The notes beneath the pieces are model-generated. The model worked only from the letters and a program-made list of their open reading frames with translations. It was not told where the DNA came from and did no database searches. Both the position numbers and the translations under genes were made by a program. Of a stretch of DNA of 64,000 nucleotides, positions 1 to 11,943 are shown piece after piece. Numbering within the stretch: the stretch's first letter is position 1; every line of letters begins with the position of its first letter. The stretch is from positions 194,650,788-194,714,787 of the forward strand of contig NC_053036.3 of assembly GCF_002575655.3 (NCBI RefSeq). The letters run 5' to 3'. Origin of the DNA: Aegilops tauschii subsp. strangulata. Taxonomy: Eukaryota; Streptophyta; Magnoliopsida; Poales; Poaceae.

Positions 1-697
1 ATACGGGGAAGAAGTATTGGGCCTTAATGGGCCTTAGTGGGAAGGAGAGGCAGCAGCCAGGAGGTGGCGTACCCCTCCCAAGCCCAGTCTGAATTGGACA
101 AGGGGTTTGGGGTGCGGCCCCCCTCTCCCTTCCTTGTCCCCTCCCCTCCTTTCCCCCTTCTCCTAGTTGGACTAGGAAAGGAGGAAACCTACTCCTACTA
201 GGAGTAGGAATCCTACTCCCTTGGTGCGCCCCTCCTAGAGCCGGCCTCCTCCTCCCTTGCTCCTTTATATACGGGGGCAGGGGGGCACCCCAAGACACAC
301 ATGTTGATCTGTTGATCTCCCAGCCGTGTGCGGTGCCCCCCACCATATTCCACCTTGGTCATATCGTAGCGGTGCTTAGGCAAAGCCCTGCGTCGGTAGC
401 AACATCATCACCGTCATCACGTCGTCGTGTTGACGGAACTCTCCCGTGAAGCTCTACTGGATCGGAGTTCGCGGGATGTCATCGAGCTGAACGTGTGCTG
501 AACTCGGTGGTGCCGTACGTTCGGTACTTGATCGGTCGGATCATGAAGACGTACGACTACATCAACCGCGTTGTGCTAACGCTTCCGCTTTCGGTCTACG
601 AGGGTATGTGGACAACACTATCCCCTCTCGTTGCTATGCATCACCATGATCCTGCGTGTGCGTAGGAAATATTTTGAAATTACTACGTTTCCCAACA
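1..697 (+). repeat. 5' LTR of Copia 1 (3' portion only)
   Basis: Sequence aligns with 8429-9125, the 3' end of the same element's 3' LTR. It ends in CCCAACA directly before a primer-binding site. A TATATA box near 266-271 lies in the same position as in the other copies (Copia 2 near 38120) and is the likely U3 promoter. The first part of the LTR is cut off by the window edge. Confidence 0.93.
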
Positions 698-698
698 G

Positions 699-711
699 TG
701 ATATCAGAGCC
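699..711 (+). other. Primer-binding site, initiator-tRNA-Met type
   Basis: TGATATCAGAGCC starts two bases after the LTR end. It differs by one base from TGGTATCAGAGCC, the usual complement of the plant initiator methionine tRNA 3' end that primes Copia elements. Confidence 0.85.
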
Positions 712-1915
712 TGGTTTTATGCGTAGATGTTATATGCACGAGTGAGTTGTGGGCGATACAAGTCATACTGCTTACCAGCATGTCATACTTTGGTTCGGCG
801 GTATTGTTGGATGAAGCGGCCCAGACCGACATTACGCGTATGCTTACGCGAGACTGGTTCTACCGACGTGCTTTGCACACACGTGGCTGGCGGGTGTAAG
901 TTTCTCCAACTTTAGTTGAATCGAGTGTGGCTACGCCCGGTCCTTGAGAAGGTTAAAACAACACTATTTTGACGAACTATTGTTGTGGTTTTGATGCGTA
1001 GGTAAGAACGGTTCTTGCTCAGCCCGTAGCAGCCACGTAAAACTTGCAACAACAAAGTAGAGGACGTCTAACTTGTTTTTGCAGGGCATGTTGTGATGTG
1101 ATATGGTCAAGGCATGATGCTATATTTTATTGTATGAGATGATCATGTTTTGTAACTGAGTTATCGGCAACTGGCAGGAACCATATGGTTGCCGCTTTAT
1201 TGCATGCAATGAAATCGCCCTGTAATTGCTTTACTTTATCACTAAGCGGTAGCGATAGTCGTAGAAGCAATAGTTGGCGAGACGACAATGATGCTACGAT
1301 GGAGATCAAGGTGTCGCGCCGGTGACGATGGTGATCATGAAGGTGCTCCGGAGATGGAGATCACAAGCACAAGATGATGATGGCCATATCATATCACTTA
1401 TATTGATTGCATGTGATGTTTATCTTTTATGCATCTTATCTTTCTTTGATTGACGGTAGCATTATAAGATGATCTCTCACTAAATTTCAAGATAAAAGTG
1501 TTTTCCCTGAGTATGCACCGTTCCCAAAGTTCGTCGTGCCCAGACACCACGTGATGATCGGGTGTGATAAGCTCTACGTCCATCTACAACGGGTGCAAGC
1601 CAGTTTTGCATATGCAGAATACTCAGGTTAAACTTGACGAGCCTAGCATATGCAGATATGGCCTCGAAACACTGAGACCGAATGGTCGAGCGTGAATCAT
1701 ATAGTAGATATGATCAACATAGTGATGTCCACCATTGAAAACTACTCCATTTCATGTGATGATCGGTTATGGTTTAGTTGATTTCGATCACGTGATAACT
1801 TAGATGATTAGAGGGATGTCTATCTAAGTGGGAGTTCTTAAGTAATATGATTAATTGAACTTAAATTTATCATGAACTTAGTACCTGACTTGCATGTCTA
1901 TGTTGTTGTAGATAG

Positions 1916-4900
1916 ATGGCTCGTGCTGTTGTTCCGTTGAATTTTAATGCGTTCCTTGATAAAGCAAAGTTGAAAGATGATGGTAGCAATTACACGGACT
2001 GGGTCCATAACTTGAGGATTATCCTCATTGCTACACAGAAGAATTACGTCCTGGAAGCACCACTAGGTGCCAAACCTGCTGCAGGAGCAACACCAGATGT
2101 TATGAACGTCTGGTAGAACAAAGCTGATGACTACTCGATAGTTCAGTGTGTCATGCTTTATGGCTTAGAACCGGGACTTCAACGATGTTTTGAACGCCAT
2201 GGAGCATATGAGATGTTCCAAGAGTTGAAGTTAATATTTCAAGCAAATGTCCGGATTGAGAGATATGAAGTCTCCAATAAGTTCTACAGCTGCAAGATGG
2301 AGGAGAATAGTTCTGTCAGTGAGCATATACTCAAAATGTGTGGGTATAACAATCACTTGATTCAACTGGGAGTTAATCTTCCGGATGATAGCGTCATTGA
2401 CATAATTCTTCAATCACTGCCACCAAGCTACAAGAGCTTCATGATGACCTATAACATGCAAGGGATGGATAAGACGATTCCCGAGCTCTTCGCAATGCTA
2501 AAGGCTGCGGAGGTAGAAATCAAGATGGAGCATCAAGTGTTGATGGTCAATAAGACCACCAGTTTCAAGAAAAAGGGCAAAGGGAAGAAGAAGGGGAACT
2601 TCAAGAAGAACAGCAAACAAGTTGCTGCTTAGGAGAAGAAACCCAAGTGTGGACCTAAGCCTGAGACTGAGTGCTTCTACTGCAAGCAGACTTGTCACTG
2701 GAAGCGGAACTGCCCCAAGTATTTGGCGGATAAGAAGGGTGGCAAGGTGAACAAAGGTATATGTGATATACATGTTATTGATGTGTACCTTACCTGAGCT
2801 TGCAGTAGCACCTGGGTATTTGATACTGGTTCTGTTGCTAATATTTGCAACTCGAAACAGGGACTACGGGTTAAGCGTACACTGGCTAAGGACGAGGTGA
2901 CGATGCGCGTGGGAAACGGTTCCAAAGTCGATGTGATCGCCGTCGGCACGCTACCTCTACATCTACCTTCGGGATTAGTATTAGACCTAAATAATTGTTA
3001 TTTGGTGCCAGCGTTGAGCATGAACATTATATCTGGATCTTGTTTGATGCGAGACGGTTATTCATTTAAATCAGAGAATAATGGTTGTTCTATTTATATG
3101 AGTAATATCTTTTATGGTCATGCACCCTTGAAGAGTGGTCTATTTTTGATGAATCTCGATAGTAGTGATACACATATTCATAATGTTGAAGCCAAAAGAT
3201 GCAGAGTTGATAATGATAGTGCAACTTATTTGTGGCACTGCCGTTTGGGTCATATTGGTGTAAAGCGCATGAAGAAACTCCATACTGATGGACTTTTGGA
3301 ATCACTTGATTATGAATCACTTGGTACTTGCGAACCATGCCTCATGGACAAGATGACTAAAACGCCGTTCTCCGGAACTATGGAGCGAGCAACTGATTTA
3401 TTGGAGATCATACATACTGATGTATGTGGTCCAATGAATGTTGAGGCTCGCGGCGGGTATCGTTATTTTCTCACCTTCACAGATGATTTAAGCAGATATG
3501 GGTATATCTACTTAATGAAACATAAGTCTGAAACATTTGAAAGTTCAAAGAATTTCAGAGTGAAGTTGAAAATCATCGTAACAAGAAAATAAAGTTTCTA
3601 CGATCTGATCATGGAGGAGAATATTTGAGTTACGAGTTTGGTCTACATTTGAAACAATGCGGAATAGTTTCGCAACTCACGCCACCCGGAACACCACGGC
3701 GTAATGGTGTGTCCGAACGACGTAATCGTACTTTATTAGATATGGTGCAATCTATGATGTCTCTTACCGAAAATAAAGTTGCCGTTTCTTAAAGTTTGGG
3801 GTTGCGATGCTTATGTGAAATAGTTTCATCCTGATAAGCTCAAACCCAAATCGAAGAATTGTGTCTAGGATACCCAAAGGAGACAGTTGGGTACACCTTC
3901 TATCACAGATCCGAAGGCAAGACATTTGTTGTTAAGAATGGATCCTTTCTAGAGAAGGAGTTTCTCTCGAAAGAAGTGAGTGGGAGGAAAGTAGAACTTG
4001 ATAAGGTAACTGTACCTGCTCCCTTATTGGAAAGTAGTCCATCACAGAAATCTGTTCCTGTGACTCCTACACCAATTAGTGAGGAAGCTAATGATGAAGA
4101 TCATGTAACTTCAGACCAAGTTACACCGAACCTCGTAGGTCAACCAGAGTGATATCCGCACCAGAGTGGTACGGTAATCCTGTTCTGGAGGTCATGTTAC
4201 TTGACCATGAAAAACCTACGAACTATGAGGAAGCGATGATGAGCCCAGATTCTGCGAAATGGCTTGAGGCCATATTTTTCTGTTCCTGTCCGGAAGCAAT
4301 TCGGACCTGCATTTGTTAAAGCTTAGAATTTGTTCCTGCCCGGAATGGAGGTTTTAAGAGAACAACCTTTTGGGGATACCAATTCCACCCATTCGCAGCA
4401 AAGGAACTAGCACGAAACGAAGTGAGAGGCCGGGGGGCAGGGAAAAGAGTCGAGTCGATCGACCCGATTGACAGAACGTCCCGCTACTGACACTTGAAAA
4501 AGCTGCGATGGGATCCATGTATGAGAATAAAGTGTGGACTTTGGTTGACTTGCCCGATGATCGGCAAGCCACAGAAAATAAATGGATCTTCAAGAGGAAG
4601 ACGGACGCTAATAGTAGTGTTACTATCTACAAAGCTAGACTTGTCAAAAAAGGTTTTGACAAAGTTCAAGGAGTTGACTATGATGAGACCTTCTCACTCG
4701 TAGCGATGCTTAAGTCTGTCCGAATCATGTTAGCAAATTGCCACATTTTATGAAATCTGGCAAATGGATGTAAAGACTACATTCCTGAATGGATTTCTGG
4801 AAGAAAAGTTGTATATGGTGCAACCTGAAGGTTTTATCGATCCAAAGGATGCTAACAAAATATGCAAGCTCCAGCGATCCATCTATGGATTGGTGCAAGC

Positions 4901-5745
4901 ATCTCGGAGTTGGAATATACACTTTGATAAGTTGATCAAAGCATATAGTTTTATACAGACTTGCGGTGAAGCCTGTATTTACAAGAAAGTGAGTGGGAGC
5001 ACTACAACATTTCTGATAAGTATATGTGGATGACATATTGTTGATCGGAAATAATGTAGAATTATTCTGCAAAGCATAAAGGAGTGTTTGAAAGGAGTTT
5101 TTCAAAGAAAGACCTCAGTAAAGCTGCTTACATATTGACCATCAAGAGCTATAGAGATAGATCAAGACGCTTGATAATTTTTTCCAATGAGTACATACCT
5201 TGACAAGATTTTGAATTAGTTCAAAATGGAACAGTCAAAGAAAGAGTTCTTGCATGTGTTACAAGGTGTGAAATTGAGTAAGACTCAAAGCCCGACCACG
5301 GCAGAAGATAGAAAGAGAATGAAAGTCATTCCCTATGCCTCAGCCATAGGTTCTATAAAGTATGACATGCTGTGTACTAGATCTATTGTATACCCTACAC
5401 TAATTTTGGCAAGGGAGTACAATAGTGATCTAGGAGTAGATCACTGGACAGCGGTCAAAATTATCCTTAGTGGAATAAGGATATGTTTCTCGATTATGGA
5501 GGTGACAAAAAAGGTTCGTCGTAAAGGGTTACGTCGATGCAAGTTTTGACAGTGATCCAGATGACTCTAAGTCTCAATCTGGATACATATTGAAAGAGGG
5601 AGCAATTAGCTAGAGTAGCTCCGTACAGAGCATTGTTGACATAGAAATTTGCAAAATACATACGGATCTAAATGTGGCAAACCCGTTGACTAAACTTCTC
5701 TCACAGGCAAAACATGATCACACCTTAGTACTCTTTGGGTGTTAA
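1916..5745 (+). pseudogene. Copia 1 gag-pol polyprotein, broken
   Basis: The reading starts at ATG 1916 (MARAVVPLNF), the position used in Copia 2. Recognisable in order: Gag; a zinc knuckle near 2671-2712 reading CFYCKQTCHWKRNC, where the usual Gly before the His is Cys; a protease motif DTGS near 2823; the integrase zinc and core regions (about 3236-3590); reverse transcriptase (about 4500-5040); and RNase H remnants to about 5745. Lesions: TAG at 2114-2116 replacing a Gln codon, TAG at 2630-2632, a TGA near 2795, a frameshift near 3590, about 120 bp missing from integrase near 3768, a 220-bp insertion at 4274-4493, and loss of frame at the YVDD site near 5022. It would have replicated the element through a cytoplasmic particle; it cannot now do so. 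Confidence 0.92.
4274..4493. other. 220-bp foreign insertion in Copia 1 pol
   Basis: Copia 2 reads without interruption across the equivalent point (42256-42262), but Copia 1 carries about 220 bp here that match nothing else in the window. It contains two related segments, GTTCCTGTCCGGAA near 4280 and GTTCCTGCCCGGAA near 4332, and a GC-rich stretch with CGAGTCGATCGACCCG. There are no obvious terminal inverted repeats or target duplication. Filler DNA from double-strand-break repair, possibly of organellar origin, is one reading; this is inference. Confidence 0.7.
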
Positions 5746-5890
5746 TCACATAGCGATGTGAACTAGATTATTGACTCTAGTAAACCCTTTGGGTGTTGGT
5801 CACATGACGATGTGAACTATGGGTGTGAATCACATGGTAATGTGAACTATTGGTGTTAAATCACATGGCGATGTGAACTAGATTATTGAA
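5739..5890 (+). repeat. Short tandem repeat in Copia 1 3' leader
   Basis: Four imperfect copies of a block resembling GGTGTTAATCACATGGCGAT followed by GTGAACTA lie between the end of pol and the 3' LTR. Copia 2 has a single, shorter equivalent (43742-43790), so the array expanded in Copia 1 only. Confidence 0.75.
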
Positions 5891-5894
5891 TCTA

Positions 5895-5909
5895 GTGCAA
5901 GTGGGAGAC
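5895..5909 (+). other. Polypurine tract of Copia 1
   Basis: AGTGCAAGTGGGAGAC immediately precedes the 3' LTR start TGAAGGAAAT. The same tract is found before the Copia 2 3' LTR. It is the expected plus-strand primer. Confidence 0.8.
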
Positions 5910-7254
5910 TGAAGGAAATATGCCCTAGAGGCAATAATAAAGTTATTATTTATTTCCTTATTTCATGATAAAAGTTTATTATTCATGCTAGAATTGTATT
6001 AACCGGAAACATGATACATGTGTGAATACATAGACAAATAGAGTGTCACTAGTATGCCTCTACTTGACTAGCTCGTTGATCAAAGATGGTTATGTTTCCT
6101 AGCCATAGACATGAGTTGTCATTTGATTAACGGGATCACATCATTAGAAGAATGATGTGATTGACTTGACCCATTCCGTTAGCTTAGCACTTGATCGTTT
6201 AGTATGTTGCTATTGCTTTCTTCATGACTTATACATGTTCCTATGACTATGAGATTATGCAACTCCCGTTTACTAGAGGAACACTTTGTGTGCTACCAAA
6301 CGTCACAACGTAACTGGGTGATTATAAAGGTGCTCTACAGGTGTCTCCAAAGGTACTTGTTGAGTTGGCGTATTTCGAGATTAGGATTTGTCACTCCGAT
6401 TGTCGGAGAGGTATCTCTGGGCCCACTCGGTAATACACATCACTATAAGCCTTGCAAGCATTGTAACTAATGAGTTAGTTGTGGGATGATGTATTACGGA
6501 ACGAGTAAAGAGATCTGCCGGTAACGAGATTGAACTATGTATTGAGATACTGGCGATCGAACCTCGGGCAAGTAACATACCGATGACAAAGGGAACAACG
6601 TATGTTGTTATGCGGTTTGACCGATAAAGATCTTCGTAAAATATGTGGGAGCCAATATGAGCATCCAGGTTCCCTATTGGTTATTGACCGGAAACATGTC
6701 TCGGTCATGTCTAAAAAAGGGCCTTTAGTCCCGGTTCATAAGGGCCTTTAGTCCCGGTTCTGGAACCGGGACTAAAGGGTAATTTCTAAAGCCTCACCCT
6801 TTAGTCCCGGTTCTTACACGAACCAGGACTAAAGGCCCTCCACGTGGCCGCTGCCTGGAGGTCCACCTTTAGTCCCGGTTGGTAACACCAACCGGTACTA
6901 AATAAAATTTTATGATTTTTTTGAATTTCAAATTTCTGAATTATTTTAACCTCTAATCTCTAATCACCCCTCATCACTGCTCAATTTAACCTCTAATATC
7001 TAATCACCCCTCATCATTCCAAATCATCTAACTTCCCGAACGGTCACCCATCCTCTCACTACTCCAGCCTGAGCACGCTTAACTTTCGGGTTCTATTCTC
7101 CCTCGTTTCCAAGTCTGCACTTGTTGTTTTCCTGACAATAGTAAGATGTCAATCCTATTAACCCTCAGGAATTTAGCTTGAGCATGAAGTCACACATTTC
7201 ACTGTTTGAGTTTGAAACTATTGTTTTAAAAAACAATAATTATTTAGTAACAAT

Positions 7255-7510
7255 ACTATTTCTTGAATAAGTAGTTTGACCATAGTTTGACCAGATTTGA
7301 CCAAAATTCAAAAAAACTGAAATAATTATTTAGTAACACTAATATTTCTTGAATAATTAGTTTGACCATAGTTTGACCAGATTTGACCAAAATTCAAAAA
7401 AACTGAAATAATTATTTAGTAACACTAATATTCTTGAATAATTATTTAGTAACACTAATACTTATTGAATATGTAGTTTGACCATAGTTTGACCAGATTT
7501 AACAAAAATT
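7255..7510. repeat. Tandem repeat inside the small CACTA element
   Basis: Three copies, period about 90-110 bp, of a unit containing TAGTTTGACCATAGTTTGAC, CAGATTTGACCAAAATTC and AATTATTTAGTAACACTAAT. AT-rich core of the non-autonomous element. Confidence 0.8.
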
Positions 7511-7829
7511 CAAAAAAACTGAAATTTGAGCATAACTTTTTTTCCTTTTAGAATTTGAGGATTCTAAAAATTTGCAAACAGGCCATAGGCTGTCAAAATC
7601 GAATGCGGATTTTCGTGGTGAACATTTTGATATATTATACGTTTTTCTGACATCGTATGCAAAAGTTATAGCCATTTTCCCTACACTTTTTGCAAAACAT
7701 GTCCAAATTTAAGTTTTTAAATTTTCCTAACTAGTACATGTAGTAACATAACTACGTCTGGAAGGATTTGAATTTTTGAAGTTTTAATCATTTTCTTTTG
7801 CTTTTTACAAAACTGAAAAGGCGATCCAC

Positions 7830-7846
7830 GGGGGGGGGGGGGGGGG
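7830..7846. repeat. Run of 17 G
   Basis: An uninterrupted G homopolymer inside the small CACTA element. Length is likely to be unreliable in any assembly. Confidence 0.95.
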
Positions 7847-9125
7847 TGGTAGAGTTTGAAAATGGGACCTTTAGTACCGGTTCGTGCCATGAACCGGTAC
7901 TAATGCCTCAAACCCCATTAGTACCGGTTGGTGGCTCGAACCGGGACTAAAGGTCTAACCTTTAGTACCGGTTGGTGCCACGAACCGGTACTAATGGGCA
8001 TCGCACCCTTTAGTCCCGGTTCGTGGCACCAACTGGGACTAAAGGTCCCATTTGAACCGGGACTAATGCCTGTACGGTGCCCTAGCCGCTCGAACCGGGA
8101 CTAATGCTCACATTAGTCCTGGTTTGTAATGCAACCGAGATTAATGCTCTTTTCTGGCCGAACCAAAGCCTTGTTTTCTACTAGTGATAGTTCTCGAACC
8201 CGTAGGGTCCGCACGATTAAAGTTCGGTGACGATCGGTATTATGAGTTTATGTGATTTGATGTACCGAAGGTAGTTCAGAGTCCCGTATGAGATCGAGGA
8301 CATGACGAGGAGTCTCTAAATGGTCGAGACGTAAAGATCGATATATTGGACGACGATATTCGGACATCGGAAAGGTTCCGAGTGATTCAGGTATTTTTCG
8401 GAGTACCGGGGAGTTATTGGAATACGGGGAAGAAGTATTGGGCCTTAATGGGCCTTAGTGGGAAGGAGAGGCAGCAGCCAGGACGTGGCGCACACCCCTC
8501 CCAAGCCCAGTCCGAATTGGACAAGGGGTTTGGGGCGCGGCCCCCCTCTCCCTTCCTTCTGCCCTCCCCTCCTTTCCCCCCTTATCCTAGTTGGACTAGG
8601 AAAGGAGGAAACCTACTCTTACTAGGAGTAGGAATCCTACTCCCTTGGCGCGCCCCTCCTAGGGCCAGCCTCCTCCTCCCTTGCTCCTTTATATACGGGG
8701 GCACGGGGCACCCCAAGACACACAAGTTGATCTGTTGATCTCTCCCAGCCGTGTGCGGTGGCCCCCTCCACCATATTCCACCTCGGTCATATCGTAGTGG
8801 TGCTTAGGAGAAGCCCTACGTCGGTAGCAACATCATCACCGTCATCACGCCGTCGTGCTGACGGAACTCTCCCGTGAAGCTCTGCTGGATCGGAGTTCGC
8901 GGGACGTCATCGAGCTGAACGTGTGCTGAACTCGGAGGTGCCGTACGTTCGGTACTTGATCGGTCGGATCGTGAAGACGTACGACTACATCAACCGCGTT
9001 GTGCTAACGCTTCCACTTTCGGTCTACGAGGGTACGTGGACAACACTCTCCCCTCTCGTTGCTATACATCACCATCATCCTACGTGTGCGTAGGAATTTT
9101 TTTGAAATTACTACGTTCCCCAACA

Positions 9126-9293
9126 TATACGTATACACATAAACATGGAAATCAACGGGAAACTGTACATACTAAGGGTTTTCTGTCCCTAACTGCGCAC
9201 AGGGTCTGCACCTGGCTTTGTACATAGGGTTACATGCCTTGCCTACAAGTCTAGTACAAAAGGGGGGTTGCCGGGGCTCCCGGCAACCGCGGC
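9126..9293 (-). other. Short 3' untranslated region of the outer Gypsy
   Basis: 168 bp between the integrase stop codon (9294-9296 side) and the Copia 1 border. No coding feature is visible. The 3' LTR of the Gypsy element must lie to the left of the window, beyond Copia 1. Confidence 0.6.
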
Positions 9294-10047
9294 TTAGGGG
9301 TAAAACTTGCGAAGATGTTCGATATTCCAGGAATTGCTCACCGGAATGCCATCTTCGGTCTCCAGGCAGACTGCGCCGGGCCTGGTGACTCGTATTACCC
9401 GATAAGGGCCTTGCCACTTTGGCGTCAACCTGCTTGAACTCTTGGCGGATTGTATTCGCTGAAGAACAAGCTCGCCTTCCTCAAGGCTTCGGGCGTGAAC
9501 CTTGCAGCTATGGTAGCGGCGCAAGGCTTGCTGGTAGCAAGCGGCTCGCACAGCAGCCTGAAGATGATCTTCCTCAAGGAGCATCGCATCATCTTGGCAA
9601 CTCTGCTCTTGCTCAAGCTCATCATAAGCGAGCACTTGAGGTGACCCGTATATGAGTTCCGTGGGGAGAACTGCTTCTGCCCTGTACACCAGGGTAAAAG
9701 GTGTCTGGCCAGTGGCTCGATTTGGTGTTGTCCTGATCGCCAAAGAACCGTTGGCAACTCATCAATCCAGCGCCTTCCACACTTGTATAGCCTGTCAAAA
9801 GTTCTGGTCTTGAGGCCTCGCAACACTTTTGCATTCGCCCTCTCAGCCTGGCCGTTACTTCTGGGATGAGCAAGAGAAGCAAAACAAACCTTGCTGCCGA
9901 GGTCTTGGATATACTGCATGAAGGTGCGGCTCGTGAACTGCGTGCCATTGTCGGTGATGACTCTATTTGGCACACCAAAACGGCAGACTAGTCCCTTGAA
10001 TAACTTGACGGCTGATTGTGCTGTCACCTTTCTCCCCGGTTCCACTT
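9294..10047 (-). pseudogene. Gypsy integrase, catalytic-core end and C-terminus (outer Gypsy)
   Basis: Reading from 10047 leftward, the core segment contains GVPNRVITDNGTQF and, further on, HPRSNGQAERANAKVLRGLK, the last two acidic positions of the DDE core. A frameshift near 9740 moves the reading into the second segment (9743-9294), which starts with RTTPNRATGQTPFTLVYR and ends with the PKWQGPYRVIRV motif typical of the Gypsy integrase C-terminal domain, stopping at FYP. The first half of the enzyme is on the other side of the inserted Gypsy element (17189-17340). Confidence 0.9.
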
Positions 10048-10052
10048 CCGGC

Positions 10053-11683
10053 TGATACGTCTCCAACGTATCTATAATTTTTGATTGTTCCATGCTACTA
10101 TATATTCTGTTTTCAATGTTTAATGAGCTTATTTATACACTTTTATATTATTTTTGGGACTAACCTATTAACCGGAGGCCTAGCCCAAATTGCTGTTTTT
10201 TTGCCTATTTCAGTGTTTCGCAGAAAAAGAATATCAAACGGAGTCCAAACGGAATGAAACCTTCGGGAACGTGATTTTTGGAACAAACGTGATCCAGAGA
10301 ACTTGGAGTGGACGTCAAGCAACCGACGAGGAGGCCATGAGGTAGGGGGCGCACCTACCCCCCTGAGCGCACCCTCCACCCTCGTGGGCCCCTCGTGGCT
10401 CCACCGACCTACTTCTTCCTCCTATATATACCTACGTACCCCCAAACCATTGAGGAGCACCACAAAAACCTAATTCCACCGCCGCAACCTTTTGTACCCG
10501 TGAGATCCCATCTTGGGGCCTTTTCCGGCGTCCTGCCGGAGGGGGCATTGATCACGGAGGGCTTCTACATCAACACCATAGCCTCTCTGATGATGTGTGA
10601 GTAGTTTACCTCAGACCTTTGGGTCCACAGTTATTAGCTAGATGGCTTCTTCTCTCTCTTTGGATCTCAATACAAAATTCTCCTCGATTCTCTTGGAGAT
10701 CTATTTGATGTAACTCTTCTTTTTGTGGTGTGTTTGTCGAGATCCGATGAGTTGTGGGTTGATGATCAAGATTATCTATGAACAATATTTGAATCTCCTC
10801 TGAATTCTTTTATGTATGATTGGTTATCTTTGCAAGTCTCTTCGAATTATCAGTTTGGTTTTGCATACTAGATTGATCTTTCTTGCAATGGGAGAAGTGC
10901 TTAGCTTTGGGTTCAATCTTGCGGTGCTCGATCCCAGTGACAGTAGGGGAAATGACACGTATTGTATTGTTGCCATCGAGGATAAAAAGATGAGGTTTAT
11001 ATCATATTGCATGAGTTTATCCCTCTACATCATGTCATCTTGCTTAAAGCACTACTCGAGTTTATCCCTCTACATCATGTCATCTTGCTTAAAGCACTAC
11101 TCCGTTCTTATGAACTTAATACTCTAGATGCATGCTGGATAGCGGTCGATGTGTGGAGTAATAGTAGTAGATGAAGGCAGGAGTCGGTCTACTTGTCACA
11201 GACGTGATGCCTATATACATGATCATACCTAGATATTCTCATAACTATGCTCAATTCTATCAATTGCTTGACTGTAATTTGTTCACCCACCGTAATACTT
11301 ATGCTATCATGAGACAAGCCACTAGTGAAACCTATGGCCCACGGGTCTATTCTCTATCATATTAATCTCCCGTCAACAAGCTATTTCTATCTTTGTTTAC
11401 TTTGCAATCTTTACTTTTAATCCTTATCATAAAAATACCAAAAATATTATCTTATCATCTCTATCAGATATCACTCTCGTAAGTGACCGTGAAGGGATTG
11501 ACAACCCCTTTATCGCGTTGGTTGCGAGGTTCTTATTTGTTTGTGTAGGTGCGTGGGACTCGCGCGTGGTCTCCTACTGGATTGATACCTTGGTTCTCAA
11601 AACTGAGGGAAATACTTACGCTACTTTACTGCATCACCCTTTCCTCTTCAAGGAAAAACCAACGCAGTGCTCAGGAGGTAACA
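10053..11683 (+). repeat. 5' LTR of inner Gypsy
   Basis: Begins TGATACGTCTCCAACGTATC, ends GGAGGTAACA. TATATATA at 10423-10430 is the likely promoter. It is 48 bp longer than the 3' LTR because a 48-bp segment (containing GAGTTTATCCCTCTACATCA) is tandemly doubled near 11008-11103. Confidence 0.93.
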
Positions 11684-11689
11684 AGAAGG

Positions 11690-11710
11690 ATTTCTGGCGT
11701 CGTTGCCGGG
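11690..11710 (+). other. Primer-binding site, tRNA-Asp type
   Basis: TTTCTGGCGTCGTTGCCGGG follows the LTR by a few bases. A second, better copy TGGCGCCGTTGCCGGGGA lies at 11764-11781. The latter matches the complement of plant tRNA-Asp 3' ends. The duplication of this short block is unusual. Confidence 0.7.
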
Positions 11711-11943
11711 GAGGCTTACGCAAAGTCAAGTCAAGATTTGAACTAACGACAACGAGCCATTTCTGGCGCCGTTGCCGGGGAGTCTACGCACAAGTCAAGA
11801 CATACCAAGTACCCATCACAAACTCTTATCCCTCGCATTACTTTATTTGCCATTTGCCTCTCGTTTTCCTCTCCCCCACTTCACCCTTGCCGTTTTATTC
11901 GCCTCTTTTTCCGTTTGCTTTTTTTCCCGCTTTCTCTATCGTC

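Larger units (their letters stand above)
6714..8186. mobile_element. Small non-autonomous CACTA transposon in the Copia 1 LTR
   Basis: The right end reads TTTTCTACTAGTG, the inverse of a CACTAGTAGAAAA terminus. Subterminal regions (6718-6900 and 7865-8150) are packed with both orientations of CCTTTAGTCCCGGTT / AACCGGGACTAAAGG and TTAGTACCGGTT variants, typical binding-site arrays of CACTA elements. The left end begins AAAAAGGGCCTTTAG, so about 13 bp including the CACTA terminus seem to be missing. There is no coding capacity; a transposase would have to act in trans. Confidence 0.82.
1..9125 (+). mobile_element. Copia-type LTR retrotransposon (Copia 1), degenerate, 5' end outside window
   Basis: Partial 5' LTR (1-697), primer-binding site, noncoding leader (712-1915), broken gag-pol (1916 to about 5745), purine-rich tract and 3' LTR (5910-9125). 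The 3' LTR is split by a CACTA insertion (6714-8186) and is 1743 bp without it, matching the 1742-bp LTR of Copia 2 further right. Internal and LTR sequence are collinear with Copia 2, so both belong to one family. Many stops, frameshifts, a deletion and a 220-bp foreign insertion mark it as old and inactive. The right edge abuts the 3' end of a minus-strand Gypsy element, which it probably entered; the left target duplication is outside the window. Confidence 0.93.
5910..9125 (+). repeat. 3' LTR of Copia 1, split by a CACTA element
   Basis: Starts TGAAGGAAATATGCCC at 5910 and ends CCCCAACA at 9125. The two halves are 5910-6713 and 8187-9125. Their join is collinear with the uninterrupted LTR of Copia 2 (around 37613). 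A TATATA box lies near 8689. Confidence 0.93.

Noticed and set aside
8346..8738. 130-residue open frame
   Set aside because: Lies in the U3/R part of the Copia 1 3' LTR and ends past its TATA box; no sign of a gene.
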